Shown here piece after piece: positions 51,759 to 59,765 of a stretch of DNA of 64,000 bases. The notes under the pieces were generated by a model. The model was not told the origin of the DNA and made no database searches. It saw only the letters and a program-made list of their open reading frames with translations. The first letter of the stretch is position 1. The number at the start of each line of letters is the position of its first letter. Made by a program: the position numbers and the translations under genes. The stretch is from an uncultured Blastocatellia bacterium (GTDB lineage: Bacteria > Acidobacteriota > Blastocatellia > Pyrinomonadales > Pyrinomonadaceae), in NCBI GenBank assembly GCA_946480785.1, contig CAMLLD010000013.1:1-64000 (forward strand), given 5' to 3'.

Positions 51759-52679
51759 TTAAGCCGGCGGCTGTTGCTGTTGTTGTTGCCCGTCCTGCCC
51801 GGGCGCCATCTGCTTAGCTGCATCCTGCACGCGATCGAGCGCGCCGCGCGCAACGTCTTCGACTCTGTCGACCAAACGCTCACCCGTTTCGCCGATGTAT
51901 TCTGTCTCAAGACGCGACGTGGGAATCATGAGCCCGACCGCCGTACCCGCTGCGACAGCAACTGCGCCGGCCGCGAGCGGGTTGTCACGCATCATGCTGC
52001 CAACACGTGTCGCACTGTTCTTCGCTTTCGTGCCGAGATCGCTCAGCGTCTGCGTCGAGCGATTCTTCAGGTCGTTCAAAGTCTGCGTCGAGCGATTAGC
52101 GAGATCGCTCGCAGTATCTTTGACTTGATTCAAAGTGCCGGCGCCCATGCTCTGTTGCGTCTGCCGCCGTTGACCGACGTCGCCCATCTCCATCTCGTAA
52201 TCGTTGCGTCGTCCCTGCGAGAGTTTTCGCGGCGAAGAACTACTGCCATAGCTCTGCCCACGATAGTTTTTCATTACCAGCATACCTACGCCGAGACCGA
52301 TCAACGCCAACGGAATCGGATTTTTCCAAACTTGATCACCCACTGTTGTCCCCACCTCCTTGATAACATTTCCCACCTGGCCCGCCATTTCACGTGCCGG
52401 CTCAGTTACTTCGCTCAGTGTTTCACCAACACGGCCCATAGCTCGTTCAACTTTTCCGAGCGTGGCGTCGCGAACGGTTTCCTTAACCTGGCCCACCAGG
52501 TTTTCCGGACTGAGCCGCTCTTGAATCTCATTGATCGTCTGCGTCATGTCCGCGCGCGTGTCTTCAATCTCAGCCCGCAGTTGTTCGGTATTCTCATCGT
52601 AATCGCCGGCGGCTGTAGCAGTCGTCCGCGCTTCAACTGAGTCCGCAGCCATACTTATTTGATCTGTTCTTTCATCCAT
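51759..52679 (-). CDS. DUF3618 domain membrane protein
   Basis: A 306-residue protein. 'TEQLRAEIEDTRADMTQTINEIQERLSPENLVGQVKETVRDATLGKVE' is the DUF3618 helical region at about 30-80; a hydrophobic stretch 'PIPLALIGLGVGMLVM' follows, then heptad-rich 'LNQVKDTASDLANRSTQTLNDLKNRSTQTLSDL' and a second membrane segment 'NPLAAGAVAVAAGTAVGLMI', ending in a Gln-rich tail. Start at 52679 with AAGGAGG upstream; it overlaps the previous gene by 25 bases. ATG 52652 is an alternative. Probably an envelope-stress component. Confidence 0.82.
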   Translation of the reverse strand: MDERTDQISMAADSVEARTTATAAGDYDENTEQLRAEIEDTRADMTQTINEIQERLSPENLVGQVKETVRDATLGKVERAMGRVGETLSEVTEPAREMAGQVGNVIKEVGTTVGDQVWKNPIPLALIGLGVGMLVMKNYRGQSYGSSSSPRKLSQGRRNDYEMEMGDVGQRRQTQQSMGAGTLNQVKDTASDLANRSTQTLNDLKNRSTQTLSDLGTKAKNSATRVGSMMRDNPLAAGAVAVAAGTAVGLMIPTSRLETEYIGETGERLVDRVEDVARGALDRVQDAAKQMAPGQDGQQQQQQPPA

Positions 52680-53062
52680 GTTGCGTCCTCCTTCAGAGTT
52701 TCTACAGTTTCACGCGGAGTAAGATCTGCGTCTTGCAGTGCGCTCATTGCTTTACCAATCAACAACCACCCGATGGCCCCGACCACGACGCCGACGATCA
52801 ATGCCGAACCCCAGTCGGGCACGACCTTCGCCAACAACATGATGATGGCCGCGATGATCGCCAGCAACGCGGCGTATGCGACTGCTCCGCCGATAACCAG
52901 ATAACCAACATTGCGGCCGACATGCTTCGCTTTCTGTGTGATCTCCACCTTTGCCAGCGCAACTTCCTGACGGACCAGGCTGCTCATGTCGCTGGCGAGA
53001 TCGCCGAACAGATCCCCAAGCGGCCGGTTCTCCAGGGGTCGATTTTCATTCATCCGTTGCAT
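52655..53062 (-). CDS. Phage holin family (YqjE/DUF1469-type) membrane protein
   Basis: A 135-residue protein: 'LGDLFGDLASDMSSLVRQEVALAKVEITQKAKHVGRNVGYLVIGGAVAYAALLAIIAAIIMLLAKVVP' with two transmembrane helices and a C-terminal amphipathic 'LTPRETVETLKEDATWMKEQI'. Despite the family name it is a chromosomal membrane-homeostasis protein; there are no phage genes nearby. AGGAGGTG precedes the ATG. Middle gene of a three- or four-gene operon with DUF3618. Confidence 0.85.
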   Translation of the reverse strand: MQRMNENRPLENRPLGDLFGDLASDMSSLVRQEVALAKVEITQKAKHVGRNVGYLVIGGAVAYAALLAIIAAIIMLLAKVVPDWGSALIVGVVVGAIGWLLIGKAMSALQDADLTPRETVETLKEDATWMKEQIK

Positions 53063-53077
53063 AACACACCTCCTGCA

Positions 53078-53977
53078 CTAAATTGCCGAGTTAGGAGGAG
53101 GCGCGGTCGACGGCTGCGCTCCCATGACGTTTGTATTGTGCGGTTGTTGCTGCTGCGGTTGTTGCTGTTGTTGCGATCCGCGATTTCCTGAGGTTCGCAT
53201 TCCGCTGGTCATGCCACCTTGAGTACCGGTGTCTATCGACCCGTCGTCTGCTGCGTCCATCGACGATTTGATGATGCGTGCGCCGGCGAATCCCAGTAAA
53301 AACGCGCCGCCGATCAACAACGCGGGTCGACGTCGGCCAAAATTCTGCACGTCTTTGAGTAACCGTTTCGGATCCTGCTCGCGCAAATAGCGCGCAACAC
53401 GATCGAGACCGTCGGCAGCTTTGTCGCCATACTGCGCGGCCATACGCGTGATCGGTCCCTCGCCTTCGTTGTTCAGACTCTCGCCGAAGCGCCGTACTGC
53501 ATTCACGACTGTGCTCAGCTCGGAGGCTGCGGTTTCCTTCTGACGATTGAGTTGCGAGGTTGCTTGTTGTTGCACCTGATTCACAACTTCGTTGGTAGTT
53601 TGTTTTGCTTGTTGCAGCAGATCCTGACCGCCGCCGCTGTTCTGTGTGGCTTGGGTCTGTGTGGCTTGGTTTTGTTGTTGCCCGCCGCCTTGTTTCTGTT
53701 GCGAAGCACCGGCAGCGCCGCGGTTCTGTTGTGAAGCGCCTGCACCGCTCGGGTTCTGCTGTGAAGAACCTCCCGCGCTCCGATTCTGCATACCGCCCTG
53801 GCTTTGCATGCCGCCCTGGCTTTGCATGCCGCCCTGGCTTTGCATGCCGCCCTGATTTTGCGAGGTGTTCGCACCCTGACCGGGCGAAGGTGATTCGCCG
53901 CCGCTCTGCTTCTTGTTCGCCGCCATCTTTGAAGCAGTCGCGGTGCCGCCTTTCGGCTCTTTATCTGTCGTGTCCAT
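53078..53977 (-). CDS. Gln/Gly-rich membrane-associated protein
   Basis: A 299-residue protein. Residues 35-120 are low-complexity (SQGGMQ hexapeptide repeats, then QNRGAAGASQQ). About 120-230 is helical: 'LLQQAKQTTNEVVNQVQQQATSQLNRQKETAASEL', 'AADGLDRVARYLREQDPKRLLKDVQNFGRRRPALLIGGAFLLGFAGARIIKSS', with one membrane helix. The tail is again Gln-rich. The helical part resembles proteins encoded beside DUF3618 and holin-like genes. GGGAGGGG precedes the ATG; first gene of the operon. Confidence 0.78.
   Translation of the reverse strand: MDTTDKEPKGGTATASKMAANKKQSGGESPSPGQGANTSQNQGGMQSQGGMQSQGGMQSQGGMQNRSAGGSSQQNPSGAGASQQNRGAAGASQQKQGGGQQQNQATQTQATQNSGGGQDLLQQAKQTTNEVVNQVQQQATSQLNRQKETAASELSTVVNAVRRFGESLNNEGEGPITRMAAQYGDKAADGLDRVARYLREQDPKRLLKDVQNFGRRRPALLIGGAFLLGFAGARIIKSSMDAADDGSIDTGTQGGMTSGMRTSGNRGSQQQQQPQQQQPHNTNVMGAQPSTAPPPNSAI
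53784..53855. repeat. 18-bp in-frame tandem repeat, 4 copies
   Basis: CTTTGCATGCCGCCCTGG repeated at 53802, 53820 and 53838 with a degenerate copy at 53784. It encodes the SQGGMQ hexapeptide and keeps the reading frame; the copies are nearly identical, suggesting recent expansion. Confidence 0.85.
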
Positions 53978-54268
53978 TGAAGCCCCTCCCTTTGTTCGTA
54001 CTAAAAGACCGAGCGCGTAACGTCAGGTCAACGCCTTAGCGAACGTATTGCCAGAGTCGACCAGCGCTACCGCGCTCGTTACTGTTGCAGGTTCAGTGAA
54101 CGATCGAAATATCTCGAAACGAACTTTTTGCTTTTCTTTTGTTGTGGATAAGATGGGCGAGTAACGACATCAGTGTTCTTCAGCGTACATTGGGAGTTTT
54201 ACTGTTTCGCGAAGGCCCACACTAACGCGATCCAGCGCGCGTGAGTAGCACGACGTTAGCGATTGATT

Positions 54269-54871
54269 TCACCGACGCGACCAACGTCCGGCCGGAAAAT
54301 TCCTCATCATAAAGTTTCGCGACCGCGCGACTCGCACATGAGCTCCCGTGACGTTTAGACGAAAAGTCAGCATCTTACTACTGACACCGTATTCCGTTTG
54401 CGCATCTTCTGCTGACATATTGCTGCGCACAATGTAAAGAGCCGCCTCGTCGGAAATCAATAGAGCGCCTGAGAGCCACTCAGCCTCTTCTTCTAAAACA
54501 GGATCCCAATTTCGGCACCCGCAATCATCAATGGGTGGCGTAGATGGATGCAAGAGCAATGCGTGAGATAGCTCGTGGGCTAAATTACTCGACTGCCTTC
54601 CAGGTGAATGAGAGTCATTGTGTAAGATCGTTCGCTCAAAACCACGGAACACCGTCACGGCTGAGAACTCGAAACGATTGGTAGTGCGCATGAAATAACG
54701 AACCGCATCTGGGATTACGTCAGTCATGGAGGAAAGGGCAATCACGGGAATTTCAAGGTGTTCAGCCAATTTCCACGGATTCAGAGCTGCCGTCTTTGGT
54801 AGGTGCAATTCCTTACGCGTTTCGCAGGCTATTTCATTTGCCTCTTTTTTGAATCCCCTTTTTAGAGTCAC
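54269..54871 (-). CDS. capP: CapP-like ImmA/IrrE metallopeptidase of CBASS
   Basis: A 200-residue zinc peptidase: 'NLAHELSHALLLHPSTPP' with HExxH at residues 99-103 and a third ligand in 'LEEEAEWLSGALLIS'. Two Cys in 'DDCGCRNW' lie close to the site and could serve a Cys-switch. CapP, an ImmA/IrrE relative, is known to be triggered by single-stranded DNA and to cleave the repressor CapH, inducing CBASS. The gene overlaps the HTH gene by 38 bases and begins with GTG. The assignment rests on fold plus position beside a CBASS operon. Confidence 0.8.
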   Translation of the reverse strand: MTLKRGFKKEANEIACETRKELHLPKTAALNPWKLAEHLEIPVIALSSMTDVIPDAVRYFMRTTNRFEFSAVTVFRGFERTILHNDSHSPGRQSSNLAHELSHALLLHPSTPPIDDCGCRNWDPVLEEEAEWLSGALLISDEAALYIVRSNMSAEDAQTEYGVSSKMLTFRLNVTGAHVRVARSRNFMMRNFPAGRWSRR

Positions 54872-55232
54872 GACGAACCTGTCCTTTAGTCATTCGCTCA
54901 TATGTTGCCTTTATTACATGCTCCAAAGCTATCGCACCTTCTTTTGTTAAATTCGGGTCAGCCCGAAGATAGGTCGATATCATTGCGAGGGGCATAGCCT
55001 CACCTCGCTGTCCTTTTTCCTCAAGAATAAAATCGTCGGCTTTCAAACCCGACCATAAACATAAAGCGGCCAACCCATCGACATCCGGCCGACGACCTTG
55101 TGCCATGCGGGTAAGGGTTGATGCGCTAACGCCGGTCTCGTGTGAAACCTGTTTCCACGTCAAGCCATGGGACATTCGCACGGCATCAAGCCCAGCGAAG
55201 AATGCCTCTGCATCAAAGTGTCCTTTTTTCAT
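54834..55232 (-). CDS. capH: CapH-like HTH repressor of CBASS
   Basis: A 132-residue Xre-type regulator: 'FDAEAFFAGLDAVRMSHGLTWKQVSHETGVSASTLTRMAQGRRPDVDGLAALCLWSGL' is the helix-turn-helix; residues 75-132 are a helical, basic C-terminal part ('MISTYLRADPNLTKEGAIALEHVIKATYERM') that could dimerise and be cleaved. CapH represses the divergent CBASS operon in known systems until CapP cuts it. The 143-base intergenic region to the CD-NTase gene holds two matching dyads. TTTTT-rich leader; no strong ribosome binding site seen. Confidence 0.8.
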   Translation of the reverse strand: MKKGHFDAEAFFAGLDAVRMSHGLTWKQVSHETGVSASTLTRMAQGRRPDVDGLAALCLWSGLKADDFILEEKGQRGEAMPLAMISTYLRADPNLTKEGAIALEHVIKATYERMTKGQVRRDSKKGIQKRGK

Positions 55233-55251
55233 TTCTCAGTGGGTTTCTCTC

Positions 55252-55269
55252 AATTGCGAATTTGCAATT
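55252..55269. promoter_or_regulatory. Putative CapH operator 1
   Basis: AATTGC-gaattt-GCAATT, a perfect 6-bp dyad with a 6-base centre, 20 bases upstream of the capH start. Same half-site and same spacing as the dyad at 55301-55320. Confidence 0.65.
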
Positions 55270-55300
55270 ATGAGCCGAATGTGCAATACTCCCCCTCTCC

Positions 55301-55320
55301 CGATTGCATTTTAGCAATCG
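55301..55320. promoter_or_regulatory. Putative CapH operator 2 and CBASS promoter region
   Basis: CGATTGC-attttA-GCAATCG, a perfect 7-bp dyad with a 6-base centre. A TTGCAT (55304-55309) inside it and TATTTC 17 bases further could form the CBASS operon promoter, so a bound repressor would block the -35 box. A lone half-site GTGCAAT lies at 55281-55287 between the dyads. Confidence 0.6.
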
Positions 55321-55375
55321 CTCTTCTATTTCTCAATAGGATTCTCGTTGTTGGCAACTACCGGAGCAACAGCTA

Positions 55376-56410
55376 ATGGAAAATGAACAAACAATTAATG
55401 CATTGCGCGAATACGTGAGAAACAGTTTGACGCCTACACCAGACGAACGAACCATGGTTACCGCAGTTTATGCTGCGGTTTGCTTGGTCTTGGGCCGAGA
55501 CCGATGCAATCAAATCGGCTCATACCCACGGTATACGGCCATTCGGCCGCCCCATGATCTCGACGTTTTGTACCGGGCAGACAAATGGACAGGCGGTGAG
55601 CCCGATGCCTCTCACGTCGTCGCTGACATCAAAGGACGACTTGAGAAAGAACTTGTTTCCCCGCCCGGCCTTTCTTTCACGGTAGCATTGCAGACGCACT
55701 CCGTCACTGTCTCATTTACACGCAACGGCGAAGAAGTGTTTGCGGTTGACATTGTTCCGGCTTGGACTACGGGCTCTAAGAATGAGTTCGGCGAAGATAT
55801 TTACCGAGTGCCCGAAATCATCCTAGAAGGTCATCGTCGGCGTGCTAAGACCTATAAGCGACTAGCTGAGCAGGGCGGCCACATTGACTACATCCTGACG
55901 GATCCGAAGGGCTACATCAGCGTCGCGGCCGGCTTGAACGAGGCAAATGCGGACTTCCGTAAATCGGTGAAGCTACCTAAGAAATGGAAGCAGGAGGCTA
56001 AGGCAGCGAACGATAAGTTTAAGCTTAAGTCCTTTCACATCGAACAGATCATCACCTTATACTTCCGTGCCAAAATCAAGCTCAATATCCATGAAGCCCT
56101 CACTCAATTCTTCATCGAACTGCCGCAATGGATTAGTCATTCTCAGATACCTGACCGGGCTGACACAACACGAAATATCGACGCATACGTTGACGATCTG
56201 ACAGCATCAGAGCGTGCGGCAATTCTAGCTGCTCGCGACGAATTCCTGACAAGGTTGCGGTCGTTTGATGGGAGCCAGGATGCGAAAGTTCTTTTTGAAC
56301 CCAATCGACTGGCGGTCGCTCGACCGACAGTGTCATCGGTGACGGCTGCGCCGGCGATAATTACGGAACGGTCTCGTGTGACGCCGCGCTCACCGTTCGG
56401 AACGGATTAA
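55376..56410 (+). CDS. CD-NTase (cyclic oligonucleotide synthase) of CBASS
   Basis: A 344-residue cGAS/DncV-like nucleotidyltransferase. The polymerase-beta core has Gly48-Ser49 and the metal ligands Asp61 and Asp63 in 'GSYPRYTAIRPPHDLDVLY' and Asp125 in 'EVFAVDIVPAW'. After phage infection such enzymes make a cyclic di- or trinucleotide that activates the effector. The C-terminus is a flexible Ala/Arg/Ser tail ending RSPFGTD, a candidate site for conjugation by the E2-like protein encoded next. Its stop overlaps the next start (TAATG). The clade cannot be fixed from sequence alone. Confidence 0.88.
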   Translation: MENEQTINALREYVRNSLTPTPDERTMVTAVYAAVCLVLGRDRCNQIGSYPRYTAIRPPHDLDVLYRADKWTGGEPDASHVVADIKGRLEKELVSPPGLSFTVALQTHSVTVSFTRNGEEVFAVDIVPAWTTGSKNEFGEDIYRVPEIILEGHRRRAKTYKRLAEQGGHIDYILTDPKGYISVAAGLNEANADFRKSVKLPKKWKQEAKAANDKFKLKSFHIEQIITLYFRAKIKLNIHEALTQFFIELPQWISHSQIPDRADTTRNIDAYVDDLTASERAAILAARDEFLTRLRSFDGSQDAKVLFEPNRLAVARPTVSSVTAAPAIITERSRVTPRSPFGTD

Positions 56411-57180
56411 TGCTAGCTGAGCTTCGACAAGAGAAAATCGACTCGATGCGACGGTGCTATCCGTCGCTTGGCGTTATAAGTTCAGAAGATACTGGATCCA
56501 TTACTTGGGAGGGGTGGCTTCAGCCGATAAGGTCGGCTGATCAACTTGATGCTCTCTTGGACGACCTCGACAATGATCGCCCCGTCGACATTGTTCGCGG
56601 AGAGCTGTACGAGCTGAGGCATGATCAGGAGTGTCGAATCACTCATGACGAACACAGATTGAAAAGCAAGATCAAAGAACCGATCCGCTTGTTCAGGGTC
56701 CGCGTGGAGGACTTTGGCGATAAGCGTGTTCCGCGAGCTCGCGTTCTTGAACCGCGTATTCCGATCGATGAGCGTCGTCACAATATTGGAGCCGATGGCA
56801 TCTGTGGCTTCGCCCCTTGGGAACACCCCTGGGATCCAAATGTTTCCCAGATCGTCGATTTTGTTGACCATTCACTAATTTGGTTATTCAAGCAAACCGT
56901 CTATTCAGAGTGCAAACATTGGCTTGGATCTGAGACGCCTCATGATACCGAGTTTCTGCTTAAAACCATCAAGCCCACCGAGCCATGCTATTGCGGTGCG
57001 GGCAAAAACTACGCAGACTGTCATCGCGGTGCTAACCGAAACGAACTTTATGGCAATGCTCGTGCGTTTTTTGAAGCTTGGCTTTCAGCTTATAGGTTGG
57101 ACCCCCGTCGGTTTGAATTGATCTCAGACGATATTCGACGGATGCTTCCTAGCACTAATGTTAGGGTAAAGCGTGCGTGA
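56410..57180 (+). CDS. E2-like (ubiquitin-conjugating-type) CBASS accessory protein with SEC-C motif
   Basis: A 256-residue protein. Residues 90-165 match a ubiquitin E2 core: 'PIDERRHNIGADGICGFAPW' places His124-Asn125 (the H-P-N-like motif) eight residues ahead of the candidate catalytic Cys132, followed by 'WDPNVSQIVDFVDHSLIWLF', which parallels the W-x-P and helix of eukaryotic E2s. Residues 192-205 (PCYCGAGKNYADCH) are a SEC-C zinc motif. Type II-short CBASS uses a lone E2 to modify the CD-NTase; no E1 or JAB protease is encoded here. Coupled to the CD-NTase gene by a TAATG overlap. E2 identity is by motif. Confidence 0.78.
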   Translation: MLAELRQEKIDSMRRCYPSLGVISSEDTGSITWEGWLQPIRSADQLDALLDDLDNDRPVDIVRGELYELRHDQECRITHDEHRLKSKIKEPIRLFRVRVEDFGDKRVPRARVLEPRIPIDERRHNIGADGICGFAPWEHPWDPNVSQIVDFVDHSLIWLFKQTVYSECKHWLGSETPHDTEFLLKTIKPTEPCYCGAGKNYADCHRGANRNELYGNARAFFEAWLSAYRLDPRRFELISDDIRRMLPSTNVRVKRA

Positions 57181-57248
57181 TTAGCTGGTGTAATTCTATC
57201 AGCGCCGTGAAGATAAGTGTTGCCACCTTCTTGAAAGCTTGATGTGCA

Positions 57249-58742
57249 ATGGCAAACCAAGTGGCCGCGAGGCTGAGAGGCGACGATTATCAACATCTCT
57301 TTGGATGGTACGACGCGCTCGAGCTTTTAATGCCAAAGCGCCGCGTGTGGCTTGTTACGGTCGAGGATGCACTAGCGGGATCTGTAGATGATGTGACGGT
57401 CCAGCATGAGGTTGGCGCGTCACTCCCGGATAAGTTTTACCAGTATAAGTACCACGTTGACCAGCGCGGCGAATACTCATCTGAAGGGTTAATTGCTCAT
57501 AGGACTGACGAGTCAAGCTTGCTTGAAAAATTCTGGCGGACGTGGCAGCTATTGCGCGAGAGAGATCCTCAGCGCGTGATCGAGCTCCACTTAGTGAGCA
57601 ATTGGACCTGGGATGGTAAAGACAAATTCAAATCGTGCATCGACGGCAGTAATAACAGCATTAGCGAACTCTTTTTTGAAGCGAGTCCAGGTAGCGCACT
57701 CGGCAAAATCAGACAAATGTGGCAGGCGGCTTTGAAAGCCAATGACGCAGAGTTTCGGGAATTCATTCGGTGCTTGCGGTTCAGGCTTGGCTTCGATTGC
57801 AGCGACGAACTGGAGAAGCGAGTCGCAGAGAGGATGGAATTTCTCGGTCTGAGATCTGACAACATGGCCTTGTTAGGCGCAGTTGGCATAGTCAGAGGTT
57901 GGGTGAAAAGCGGTAAACAGGAACTATCAAAGAGCGATCTTGAGCGAACGTTGAGGGATCATGATTTGATATTGCCCGATGAAAACGAGCAAGGGGTGAC
58001 GGTGTATCTAACCACGATTAAGGCTCAGAAGTTTGACATTGCCCCCGATTACGTTCTCGACTGGCGCAATTACTTTCTAGGAGACCAGAACACCAAAGCG
58101 CATGAATTAATAAATCCCGGAGATTGGAACGGTTTACTGCTTCCCGAAATACGTCAGCTAGAAGCAAAGATTAATGAAGACACGGACAGTAGATTGGTGC
58201 GCGCGCGCGGGCTGGCACGACTTTCTGCGTGGTTCGCATTTGGTTTCACGTTTTCCGACGTTGCTCGTTATACCATCGAGGTAGATCAGAATGGCAGACT
58301 GTGGAGAACTGACGCACCAACGAGCGATGACTTTCGTGTACTGATCGACAATAACGGTCCGATCGACGGAGAGCTCATTCATAATGATGGCAAAACGGTG
58401 GCTGTTGGCGTCAGCGTAACAGGGCAACTCAACGAAGATGTTCGCCGGTATTTGTCAGGCACAACCGAAAGAGTTGCGGCGTTACTGCTACTTCGGCCAG
58501 AACGTGAACTAGGAAGAGAATGTCTGCGTAACGACCGCGATGTAGTGGCACTAGCTGATGGAGTAAAGATTTTAACTCGTGACTTTGTGAAGAAATGGCA
58601 TGCGGAAAAACTGCTGCTCTTTTATTTTGGGCCTCTTAGCGGAGCGTGCTTTATCGGTCATAGACTCAACGCTGTCTGTAGAGAGATTCAAGTCATGGAA
58701 GATCAGCAGCCCGGCTACTCTCCATCATTTCTTTTGAGCTAA
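57249..58742 (+). CDS. cap4: Cap4-like nuclease-SAVED CBASS effector
   Basis: A 497-residue protein. The N-terminal 150 residues look like the Cap4 restriction-endonuclease-like domain: 'ARLRGDDYQHLFGWYDALELL', 'VWLVTVEDALAGSVDDVTVQHE' with Asp48, and Gln65-Tyr-Lys67 in 'FYQYKYHVDQRGEYSS' (D ... QxK). The C-terminal 160 residues resemble SAVED, the cyclic-oligonucleotide sensor: 'KTVAVGVSVTGQLNEDVRRYL', 'KLLLFYFGPLSGACFIGHRLNAVCREIQVMEDQQPGYSPSFLL'. On ligand binding Cap4 degrades DNA non-specifically, causing abortive infection. It lies 68 bases after the E2 gene in the same direction. Confidence 0.82.
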   Translation: MANQVAARLRGDDYQHLFGWYDALELLMPKRRVWLVTVEDALAGSVDDVTVQHEVGASLPDKFYQYKYHVDQRGEYSSEGLIAHRTDESSLLEKFWRTWQLLRERDPQRVIELHLVSNWTWDGKDKFKSCIDGSNNSISELFFEASPGSALGKIRQMWQAALKANDAEFREFIRCLRFRLGFDCSDELEKRVAERMEFLGLRSDNMALLGAVGIVRGWVKSGKQELSKSDLERTLRDHDLILPDENEQGVTVYLTTIKAQKFDIAPDYVLDWRNYFLGDQNTKAHELINPGDWNGLLLPEIRQLEAKINEDTDSRLVRARGLARLSAWFAFGFTFSDVARYTIEVDQNGRLWRTDAPTSDDFRVLIDNNGPIDGELIHNDGKTVAVGVSVTGQLNEDVRRYLSGTTERVAALLLLRPERELGRECLRNDRDVVALADGVKILTRDFVKKWHAEKLLLFYFGPLSGACFIGHRLNAVCREIQVMEDQQPGYSPSFLLS

Positions 58743-59765
58743 GGGCGCGAATGAGACTCAGACATCGCTGTTTCTAAACTGCTGCAATTAACTAGGCGAC
58801 AATCTCTATCGGCGTTTGGTCGATGCGTGGGCGTTGCCCGACCATCGATTTCACACCCGCGACGTGAGGAGCCGTTCGTAATCTCACTCATGATCGTTAC
58901 GCTTCGCGTACATCCCTGCGTCCGATGTCTAAAATCGATCATGCTCAAACCAATCCTCAAGGTGCGCAAAGTGATTTCGCGTTCGTAGTAGATTGACCAA
59001 TAGAAAGGGCCGGTCACACGAAGACAGTTTTTGGAAAGCGGGATTGCCGCGGCGGGAGCGATATTGATTGCCTCTGCGTTACCCGCAAACGCACGGGAGT
59101 GAGAAGAGTATTGCGCGCAATGACCGATCGATGAGCGATGCGTTTGCCAGCGCGTCCACTGAGATCGGAAGGCGGTTGCGAGAATCTGAGGTCACAAAGA
59201 AATAAGCAACCGCAACGCTTTTTTAATTTAATTGGTGCCGAAGGGGTAACTCGAACCGTCTATTTTTTGGGTACCGTTTTATTGGGGTTTACGGCGTTTT
59301 TCACGAGGTATGCCTTTTTTGCTAAGAAAATGAAGCATTTTGCTTTTTACACATTTTCCACTACTTACACTATCAACACCCAATTGAGACTTAGTTGAGA
59401 CACGATTTCTATTTGCCCTATCACCTTCCTCATAATTCCGTCACCACAATACGGCCGCCACAGCAAACGATTCTTGCTCACCTTTGCTGGCCGTCGGATC
59501 AACGTCTGACTTTATAGACCACGAGGCAAATCGGCGACCGGATTCAAAGCCACTGGAGATTTAAGGAGTGGCAGGTGTGCAGTCTATGTTGTTCGGTGCA
59601 AAGTAGGACCAACCTTAATCTGTAGGTAGAGACGTTGACACGTAATTACAATTGACATAGTGTCCTCGCAGAACAAGCTGGGTAGCACACGGACTTCCCC
59701 AACGATCGTTCTCTGTTGTCGCCTTGAGTTCTACAGACTAAACCTTCACTTACCTCCCGTCCCTC
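58743..59765. other. Long non-coding stretch downstream of CBASS
   Basis: About 1 kb with no supported gene. It has an AT-rich patch (59200-59400) unlike the flanking DNA and a 3'-tRNA-like fragment at 59233-59257. The last 150 bases are probably the leader of the propeller histidine kinase gene. I see no integrase or transposase remnant. Confidence 0.6.
59233..59257 (-). other. tRNA 3'-end-like fragment (possible attachment site)
   Basis: Read on the minus strand it is GGTTCGAGTTACCCC then TTCGGCACCA: the T-loop consensus GGTTCGA, a 3' acceptor strand and an encoded CCA. The matching 5' acceptor GCCGAAG and the remaining tRNA arms are absent in the next 80 bases, so it is only a fragment. 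Such scars form when an island integrates into a tRNA gene. Confidence 0.5.

Noticed and set aside
52655..53062. Prophage remnant suggested by the holin family name
   Set aside because: The protein is of the chromosomal YqjE/DUF1469 type and no phage structural, lysis or integration gene is present.
59138..59398. 86-residue plus-strand frame with a hydrophobic middle
   Set aside because: It runs across the tRNA-like fragment and an AT-rich stretch, has no ribosome binding site and no recognisable family; the hydrophobicity comes from T-runs.
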